NCBI GenBank assembly: GCA_012518155.1
Contig: JAAYTC010000143.1
Span: 1 to 10,593, forward strand
DNA: 10,593 nt
Direction: 5' to 3'
DNA from: Bacteroidales bacterium
GTDB lineage: Bacteria > Bacteroidota > Bacteroidia > Bacteroidales > Dysgonomonadaceae
Part shown: piece by piece, positions 1 to 5,580 of the stretch
Layout of the letters: every line of letters begins with the position of its first letter
How positions within the stretch are numbered: the stretch's first letter is position 1
The notes under the pieces: generated by a model
The model's input: the letters and a program-made list of their open reading frames with translations, nothing else
What the model was told of the DNA's origin: nothing
Database searches by the model: none
Made by a program: the position numbers and the translations under genes

Positions 1-240
1 CTCTTGGCGACTGAACCAAATTCCCACGTCGGGGTGTTTTTCGTGCGTGCCGCCAAACCACGCGGCAACTACTCCTTCGCTTGTTTCGGCGATGGTGGAC
101 GCGTGGCAAGAAGGGAACGCAACTTCATCTTGAAGGTAGATAAACTCTGCCGTTACCACGGCTTGTTCTCCTTCGAACGGAACATTCGCGGACGTAACTG
201 TCGCTGCAAAAAATAGGGTAAGGGCGATGATAGTTTTCAT
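1..240 (-). CDS. BNR/sialidase-superfamily protein, N-terminal part (runs off left edge)
   Basis: An open frame starts at the ATG at 240-238 and stays open for 80 codons to the window edge. The first 18 or so residues are a signal peptide: a charged start, then a hydrophobic stretch ending TVTSA. The mature part has a stretch typical of the BNR_2/sialidase-like beta-propeller family: FPSCHAS at about residues 42-48, WFGGTHE at 61-67 and DVGIWFSR at 71-78. Proteins of this kind are secreted six-bladed propellers often annotated exo-alpha-sialidase. The place where classical GH33 sialidases carry the RIP motif, whose Arg binds the sialate carboxylate, here reads S-C-H. True sialidase activity is therefore uncertain. 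The gene lies 36 bp after the symporter stop on the same strand and looks like the third gene of that operon. Family assignment is fairly secure; substrate is not. Confidence 0.8.
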   Translation of the reverse strand, partial: MKTIIALTLFFAATVTSANVPFEGEQAVVTAEFIYLQDEVAFPSCHASTIAETSEGVVAAWFGGTHEKHPDVGIWFSRQE

Positions 241-276
241 AACATTCAAGCAATTATTGTACTCCAATATACGTAT

Positions 277-1764
277 TTATTTTCTTTTTGAAAAGAATTT
301 CATGCTGATAAATCCAACGAGAAATATTACAAGCGTTCCGATCACGATGGTGAGGTTCGCGTGAAAAGGACTGCGGAACGCGACCAACGGCCCCTCGTTG
401 AAAGTAAGGGGACTAAGGCTCATCCACGTGATGACCAACACACCGCATATCACTCCCACGATGGCATCAATACGGCGTACTTTTTTGGAGAGGAAAGCCA
501 GCAAGAAGAGCCCTAGCATACCACCACTAAAAACGGAGGCGAGTGCCCACCAAGCGTCTAACACGCTTTCGACACCTACTAGGGAGAGGGCGATTAGAAC
601 ACCGAAGAACCCTATCACTGCCGAAGAGAGGTAGAGCACCGTCATCGACGCACGTTCGCTCGCGTTTTTATTGATGTACATCCGATAGTAGTCGGTCAGT
701 ATAATCGTGGCTGAACTATTGAGGCTTGTGGAAATGGTACTCATTCCTGCCGAGAAAATTGCCGCGATCAGTAATCCCGTGAGGCCTACAGGCAAAACGT
801 TCACGATGAAAAAAGGAAACACCATATCACCTTTTCCAGGTTGATGCAGTTCAGGAGGCAATAGTTCGGGTTGTGCCGTGTAGTAAGCGAAAAGCCCGGT
901 CCCGATGTAAAAAAAGATGACCGATACGGGTACGTAAAGTAACGCGCCGAACAGGGTAGAGTTCTTGGCTTTTTGAACGCTGTCGGTCACCATGTAGCGC
1001 TGGATATAATTCTGGTCGATCCCGTAGTTTTGCAGGTTGATAAATAAACCGTAGATCAGTACCACCCAAAATGTCGATTCTGTCACACTCGGTCCAAAAT
1101 TTCCTAAACTAAATTTATCGTGTGCTTTAGCAATTTCGAAGAGCTGAGAAGACCCCTCGGGCATTGTAAACGTGAGAATTAGCGCACAAGTAATTGCTCC
1201 CAGCACGAGTACAGTTCCCTGAATCACGTCGGTCCAAATTGCCGCACGAATACCCCCTAATACAGAGTATATGGTGACGGCCAGCCCTGTTACAACGATA
1301 ATGGCACGTACGTTGAATCCCAATAGCGCATGGATCGGAAGTGCCAGCAAGAGCAGGATAGCCCCGGTACGCATCAACTGGGTGAGCAAGTAACATAACG
1401 AGGCATATACACGGGCCCACCTCCCAAAGCGAGTCTCCAGGTAGTTGTAAGCGGAAATACTGCCTACCTCCCGGTATAGTGGCACGAAAAATTTCGCGGC
1501 TAGGATAGCTGCCACGGGAATGGAAAAGCTAAATACTAGCGCGTTCCAGTTGGAGGAGTAAGCACTTCCCGGAAGGGCCAGGAAGCTGATGCTACTGACA
1601 AACGTGGCAAAAATCGACATGCCCACTACCCACGAGGGGAAGTTGGCATCTCCCGCGGTAAACTGGGCGGAAGTCTTATTCTTTGAATAAAAACTAGCGC
1701 CAAAAAGGACGCTTCCGACGGTTACAACAATAAAAACGATAAGGTCTAACGTTTCTAACTGCAT
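277..1764 (-). CDS. Sodium:solute symporter (SSS family), probably for a sugar acid
   Basis: The 495-residue protein is almost entirely hydrophobic segments, consistent with about 13 transmembrane helices, the usual size and fold of SSS (SLC5-like) transporters. The family signature is visible at about residues 166-183 (YSVLGG, then IWTDVIQG). A second conserved stretch, FSAGMSTISTSLNS at about 337-350, matches the helix that supplies hydroxyl residues to the sodium site. The family couples inward sodium flow to solute uptake across the cytoplasmic membrane. SSS members include sugar, proline and sialic acid carriers, and sequence alone does not fix the substrate. It starts 12 bp after the stop of the aldolase gene and is followed 36 bp later by a sialidase-like gene, so import of a sialic acid or other released sugar acid is the natural inference. 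The start is supported by operon spacing and by the first helix beginning immediately after it. Confidence 0.93.
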   Translation of the reverse strand: MQLETLDLIVFIVVTVGSVLFGASFYSKNKTSAQFTAGDANFPSWVVGMSIFATFVSSISFLALPGSAYSSNWNALVFSFSIPVAAILAAKFFVPLYREVGSISAYNYLETRFGRWARVYASLCYLLTQLMRTGAILLLLALPIHALLGFNVRAIIVVTGLAVTIYSVLGGIRAAIWTDVIQGTVLVLGAITCALILTFTMPEGSSQLFEIAKAHDKFSLGNFGPSVTESTFWVVLIYGLFINLQNYGIDQNYIQRYMVTDSVQKAKNSTLFGALLYVPVSVIFFYIGTGLFAYYTAQPELLPPELHQPGKGDMVFPFFIVNVLPVGLTGLLIAAIFSAGMSTISTSLNSSATIILTDYYRMYINKNASERASMTVLYLSSAVIGFFGVLIALSLVGVESVLDAWWALASVFSGGMLGLFLLAFLSKKVRRIDAIVGVICGVLVITWMSLSPLTFNEGPLVAFRSPFHANLTIVIGTLVIFLVGFISMKFFSKRK

Positions 1765-1776
1765 ATATTAAATTTT

Positions 1777-2724
1777 TCATTTCTCGGCCATTTCAAACTT
1801 TTTCTCGTGTGCGCTCCACATTTCAAGTATGGTATTTACATGTTTATCGATTGCCTCCTTTTCTTTTCCTTCGAATTTTCGAAGCGGGTGTGCCACGTAG
1901 TCGTTACAAATACGCAATGATGCCAGCGCGCTTTTAGTCCCCACCGTGTAGCGTGACCCAAATGTACCTATATTATAGATAGTATTGTAAATCTTCAACA
2001 CAATTTGCCGCAAGGATTCTATTTTTTCCTCGTCGCCTTCTACCGCGGCGTTATAAAACTCCACGAACAAGCGAGGAAATAAATTAGCTCCCCCGGCAAT
2101 GGCACCGTGCCCTCCGTGACGTATGTTTTCGGGTATAAACATTTCGGTACCGGTAATTACTGAAAAGTCGGGATGCTCTTTAAATTGGTCGATCAACTGC
2201 ATCAGGTAAAGCATATCGCCTGAGCTATCTTTATATCCCACCGCACCAAGCTCTCGGGCATGTTTCACCGCGTCGATGGAAAGATGCAACTTGGTGTGCG
2301 AGGGAATATTGTACAAAAGAAAGGGCATTGGCAGCTTCGGGACGAGGTCGTCTAAGTAGCGAAGCATCTCGATCTCCGCGAGCGGGTAATAATAGGGAGG
2401 TGCCACCACTACCATATCGGCACCCGCCTCCTTACATACATGGGCCATCTCAATTGAGTCGTGAAACGACGTATCGGTGATACCCACCATAACGGGCACC
2501 CTTTTATCGATGATCGCGCAAGCGCGATGGATCAGTTTTTCGCGTAATTGATACGGCAAACTACAAGCTTCGCCCGTGGTTCCCAAGAGAAAGAGAGCGT
2601 GTACGCCACCTTTCAACAGATGCTGGAGAAGCCCTTCAAGGCCTGCTTCATCCAATTCATTGTCGCTCAACAAGGGCGACACGACCGGCGGAATGATTCC
2701 GCGTAAAGGAAATTCGATGTTCAT
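1777..2724 (-). CDS. Dihydrodipicolinate synthase/N-acetylneuraminate lyase family aldolase
   Basis: This is a class I, Schiff-base TIM-barrel aldolase of 315 residues, typical for the DapA/NanA superfamily, and should be cytoplasmic. Key motifs are visible: GTTGE at residues 48-52 (pyruvate-carboxylate loop), APPYYYP at 108-114, the catalytic Tyr138 in YNIP, and the Schiff-base Lys165 in GYKDSSGD. True DapA enzymes carry an Arg in the sequence after YN[VI]PS; here that residue is His143, which argues against lysine biosynthesis. Context with a symporter and a sialidase-like gene suggests a catabolic lyase giving pyruvate, such as a sialate or 2-keto-3-deoxy-acid lyase; the exact substrate is an inference. 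The frame is open upstream to 2802, but those 26 residues are Phe/Arg-rich and unlike the family. The ATG at 2724-2722 places GIIPPVVSPL about nine residues in, as usual. It is the first gene of its operon, divergent from the AraC gene. Confidence 0.9.
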   Translation of the reverse strand: MNIEFPLRGIIPPVVSPLLSDNELDEAGLEGLLQHLLKGGVHALFLLGTTGEACSLPYQLREKLIHRACAIIDKRVPVMVGITDTSFHDSIEMAHVCKEAGADMVVVAPPYYYPLAEIEMLRYLDDLVPKLPMPFLLYNIPSHTKLHLSIDAVKHARELGAVGYKDSSGDMLYLMQLIDQFKEHPDFSVITGTEMFIPENIRHGGHGAIAGGANLFPRLFVEFYNAAVEGDEEKIESLRQIVLKIYNTIYNIGTFGSRYTVGTKSALASLRICNDYVAHPLRKFEGKEKEAIDKHVNTILEMWSAHEKKFEMAEK

Positions 2725-2898
2725 TCTAACTGTTTTTCTAACAAATTCCGCGCTCCGTGCGCCTCTTATATATCTACTACAAAAGAAAAAGAAACTAACC
2801 AAAAAAACTTATTGAAAATTGGATTGTTTTAATTGAATTTTGACTTGTAATCGGGGAAATTTTCTTATATTTACGCGATATGGTTAAAATATAACATC
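2725..2898. promoter_or_regulatory. Divergent intergenic control region between the aldolase operon and the araC-type gene
   Basis: This 174-bp AT-rich gap separates two divergently transcribed units and must hold both promoters. It contains several ATTG repeats (2811, 2818, 2823, 2832) and a 6-bp AT inverted repeat (2815-2820 with 2836-2841). A short GC hairpin (2750-2753 pairing with 2759-2762) would sit in the 5' leader of the aldolase mRNA. The AraC-family protein encoded next door is the obvious candidate to bind here. No operator can be assigned with confidence, and I found no convincing Bacteroides-type -7 element for the minus-strand operon. Confidence 0.5.
2839..2873 (+). promoter_or_regulatory. 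Candidate Bacteroidota-type promoter for the araC-type gene
   Basis: The octamer at 2866-2873 (TATATTTA) matches the Bacteroides -7 consensus TAnnTTTG at five of six fixed positions. A TTTG at 2839-2842 could serve as the -33 element, but the 23-bp spacing is a few bases long. A TTG at 2845-2847 gives 18 bp instead. It lies 25 bp upstream of the start codon, which would leave a short leader. The match is weak in AT-rich DNA and could be chance. Confidence 0.3.
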
Positions 2899-3753
2899 AT
2901 GAAGTTTGTTTACGAGAAAATAGATGTTTCCCACGGTCATTCGTTTATTACCCGTTCGCTGAAAATGGATCCCGATTCCGATAAAATTCATTTTCACAAG
3001 AATTTTGAATTGAACTATATCTCTTCCGGTTCGGGGCGGCGGATCGTGGGGAGCCATATTTCCAGTTATACCCCCGGAGATCTCGTGTTGCTGGGTCCCA
3101 ATATTTCTCATTGTTGGGAGGTAATGGAACCGGGCGATGATGGACACGGGGAGTGCATCGTTACCCACTTTTATGAAAATATTTTCGCCTCCGACTTTTT
3201 TAACATTCCTGAATTGAACGAGGTGGTTATGCTGCTGAAGGAGGCAGATAGTGGCATTCGTTTCTTGGGGACAAAGACCCGCAAAGTGGCGGAGTCGCTC
3301 AAGAAAATGGTGCATATGAAGGGGTTGGAACGATACATCGAATTGCTGAAAGTGTTTAATATGCTCCTTCGAATTGAAGAACGAGAGTTTTTGGCACTTC
3401 CTTCCTCTTTACCGGATAGTTACGATAAAGACCGGGAGCAGATCGACAAAATTTACGAGTACGTGTTCCAAAACATTCAAAATGAAATCAAGTTGAGCGA
3501 TGCGGCCGAGTTGGTGTACATGGAGCCAAGCTCATTTTGTCGTTATTTTAAAAAGAAGACCAGCCGCACTTTTATCGATTACGTGAAAAACGTGCGTATC
3601 GGTATGGCCGCGCGCCTTTTGGCAGAAACAGATAAACAGATTACCCAAATTTGCTACGATTGTGGTTATAACAACCTGGCCAATTTTAATCACTACTTCA
3701 AGCAAATCATGAAAAAAACGCCTTCGGAATACCGGAAGGCGTTTAGAGAGTGA
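2899..3753 (+). CDS. AraC-family transcriptional regulator with N-terminal cupin-like sensor domain
   Basis: The 284-residue protein has the standard two-part AraC layout. Residues about 28-75 form a cupin-type ligand-binding domain, with HFHKNFELNY at 31-40, GSGRRIVG at 44-51 and SYTPGDLVLLGPNISHCW at 56-73. Residues about 180-284 are the DNA-binding domain with two helix-turn-helix units: the first around 198-220 (LSDAAELVYMEPSSFCRYFKKK) is preceded by a linker, and the second around 247-270 contains CYDCGYNNLANFNHYFKQ and is followed by TPSEYR, the family hallmark. Such proteins usually activate sugar catabolic genes when a small ligand binds the cupin. It is the only plus-strand gene, divergent from the aldolase-symporter operon and convergent with the phosphoesterase, whose stop lies only 11 bp away. 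Regulation of the divergent operon is the likeliest job; control of the SusC/D run is also possible. Its last 14 codons overlap the opposing terminator. Confidence 0.93.
   Translation: MKFVYEKIDVSHGHSFITRSLKMDPDSDKIHFHKNFELNYISSGSGRRIVGSHISSYTPGDLVLLGPNISHCWEVMEPGDDGHGECIVTHFYENIFASDFFNIPELNEVVMLLKEADSGIRFLGTKTRKVAESLKKMVHMKGLERYIELLKVFNMLLRIEEREFLALPSSLPDSYDKDREQIDKIYEYVFQNIQNEIKLSDAAELVYMEPSSFCRYFKKKTSRTFIDYVKNVRIGMAARLLAETDKQITQICYDCGYNNLANFNHYFKQIMKKTPSEYRKAFRE
3712..3744 (-). terminator. Rho-independent terminator of the SusC/D-phosphoesterase run, inside the araC 3' end
   Basis: Read on the minus strand, 3744-3735 pairs perfectly with 3725-3716 (10 bp with a GGCG core). The helix is extended by two G:C pairs across one bulged base (3732-3733 with 3726-3727), closing an AATA loop. 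The stem is followed at once by a run of T (minus strand of 3718-3712, seven bases including stem pairs). It lies about 20 bases after the phosphoesterase stop. On the plus strand the T run after the stem is weak, so it should work mainly for the minus-strand transcript. Confidence 0.8.
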
Positions 3754-3764
3754 TTTTTAATCTG

Positions 3765-5579
3765 TTATTTCCGTATCTCTAACGTGTCCACGGTATCGCC
3801 CTCTTTATTGAAGGAGCGATAGGCCAATCTGTTTCCATCGATACGGAGATGTTGGTAAAGCCCTTGACCTTGATTTCTTACCGCCGCGTACGGTTCTTCC
3901 GGGATCTCTTCGGTTCGTCCGGGTATTCCAATTGATATCACGTAAACTGTTCCCCTCTCGTCCCCTTCCGCGATTTTATCTCCTTTTATCGGTTTCGAAC
4001 GCATGTAGTAGTGCATATGCCCGCTAAAGACCATGTCTACTTGGAATTCATCAAACAGGGGAAGCCACTCTTGCTGGATATTTTCATACGGTGCTTTCCC
4101 GTTGTAAGGTGGAAAATGAAATACAGCGAATTTCCATGTGGCCGTAGAATTAGCCAGTTGTTGTTCAATCCAGTCGGTTTGCCGGTAAATATCGGTTGTC
4201 GCGTCCAGCATCAGGAATAGGCTGTTTTTATAAGTAAAGGAGTATGTTTGCTTGGGCGGCACCCCCTCGGGCCCATTCAAGGGGTAGCTAAACATATCCC
4301 TGTACATTTTGGCTCCCAACCCCATTCGATTGTCGTGATTCCCCGGTACGTTCATCAACGGTTTCTGGCGAATAATATCGGAAGAGTGCTCGAAAAGCTG
4401 ATCCCATTGGTTCCGGTAGAGTCCATCGTCCACCAAATCGCCCGCGATAATATAGAAGGCAGTTTCAGGGTGGGCCCGTTCTGCTTGCCGATGCAATTCG
4501 CCAAACTCCGGTTTTTGATGTACATCGCCAAACCAGATGAACGAGAATGAATTGTTCGCTTCATTGGCGGTGATAAATCTGTTTGCTTTCGACCAGTCGG
4601 TTTCCGGCTCAATCAAATATTCGTAGTCGGTTCCCGGTTCCAAGTCACGCAACTTCGCGGTGAAACGGTGACAAAACCGGTCGTTCATCAGCTCACGATC
4701 CTCCATCAACAACTTTTCCGCTTCAACGCTTTTTTCATCGGCAGGGTTGGCTGTTGAGTTGGCTACTCGATAGATTACCTTTCCCGTTTCTATCGAAGGG
4801 TTGGTCCGCCATTGAATATCCATACTGGTCGATGGGTCGGCACTCCAAGTAAGCAGTACCTGATCGGGCGTAGTGGAAGAGGGGTGCGGTGTTTTACGAA
4901 ATGCACCGATAACGTGGCTCTCTTTTCCTCGGCCACGGATGGTAGTTAGCAGTTGTTGCCCTTTCATCGCTTCCGGCACATCCTGTAGCACCAGCTCGGT
5001 CCAGTCGTGATAGGTAAATGCCCCATCCTCTAATCGACTTACATGCTGCTGTTCCGGGTGGATAGGAGTTATCTCGAGGGTGTGATTTGGGTCGAGAGGT
5101 GCCACGGATACAAAATAGTGGTACGTGAAATTTTCGAACCCGTTAATTCCCAGTTCTACCGCTCCTTTATCAAATTCTTTTTGCCACACCTCGTACGTGT
5201 GTTGCGTGTTCCGCATTTCCCACCCGGTTTTTTTGAAGCCTGTCGGTTCCAGCCAGAAAGGAGTGTTCTCTTGCCGGCTGCTTCGCATCAGCGATACCAC
5301 GACCGGTTCGTTCACTTCAAACACCCAATGGCGTGAGGCAAGAACTTCCAGTTCCTCTTCCACGAAGAGTGCCATCGCTTGTTCGAGATCGATGCTTTGA
5401 AGTTGTTCTTCACTTGCGCTTTCGTAAAGGCGGGTGATGGCATTGTCCATCACCTCCTTTACCGACATTTTCCCCGCGGTGCTTCCTCCTCGCTGCTCCG
5501 TTGAAGTGCATGCTATCGCCGTGCACAGGAGTACAAAGAGAGATGCTGCCCCGAGAAAATAGATTTTCTTATTGTTCAT
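3765..5579 (-). CDS. Secreted purple-acid-phosphatase-like metallophosphoesterase lipoprotein
   Basis: The 604-residue protein starts with a lipoprotein signal peptide; the hydrophobic stretch ends TAIAC, making Cys24 the likely lipidated residue. Residues about 30-230 match no family I recognise. Residues about 234-337 look like the fibronectin-III-type domain that precedes the catalytic part in purple acid phosphatases (VLLTWSADPS, then LEPGTDYEYLIEP). The calcineurin-like catalytic domain fills 345-600 with all metal-binding blocks: GDVH (Asp352, His354), GDLVDDG (380-386), GNHD (413-416), FHFPPY (His488) and GHMH (His521, His523). It should hydrolyse phosphomonoesters or diesters with a two-metal centre at the outer membrane or in the periplasm. 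Its ATG is one base past the stop of the upstream gene, implying translational coupling. An alternative ATG at 5594-5592 adds five residues and overlaps that gene; the chosen start gives the more normal signal peptide. Confidence 0.88.
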   Translation of the reverse strand: MNNKKIYFLGAASLFVLLCTAIACTSTEQRGGSTAGKMSVKEVMDNAITRLYESASEEQLQSIDLEQAMALFVEEELEVLASRHWVFEVNEPVVVSLMRSSRQENTPFWLEPTGFKKTGWEMRNTQHTYEVWQKEFDKGAVELGINGFENFTYHYFVSVAPLDPNHTLEITPIHPEQQHVSRLEDGAFTYHDWTELVLQDVPEAMKGQQLLTTIRGRGKESHVIGAFRKTPHPSSTTPDQVLLTWSADPSTSMDIQWRTNPSIETGKVIYRVANSTANPADEKSVEAEKLLMEDRELMNDRFCHRFTAKLRDLEPGTDYEYLIEPETDWSKANRFITANEANNSFSFIWFGDVHQKPEFGELHRQAERAHPETAFYIIAGDLVDDGLYRNQWDQLFEHSSDIIRQKPLMNVPGNHDNRMGLGAKMYRDMFSYPLNGPEGVPPKQTYSFTYKNSLFLMLDATTDIYRQTDWIEQQLANSTATWKFAVFHFPPYNGKAPYENIQQEWLPLFDEFQVDMVFSGHMHYYMRSKPIKGDKIAEGDERGTVYVISIGIPGRTEEIPEEPYAAVRNQGQGLYQHLRIDGNRLAYRSFNKEGDTVDTLEIRK

Positions 5580-5580
5580 T

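Noticed and set aside
4..216. A 70-codon plus-strand frame at the left edge
   Set aside because: The minus strand here encodes a convincing signal peptide and BNR-family sequence, so this is its shadow.
2725..2802. N-terminal extension of the aldolase to an ATG at 2802
   Set aside because: The extra 26 residues are unlike the family and would use up the likely leader and promoter region; the ATG at 2724 fits normal family length.
2884..3315. A 143-codon minus-strand frame opposite the araC-type gene
   Set aside because: The plus-strand AraC protein has clear domains through this region; the antisense product looks like nothing known.
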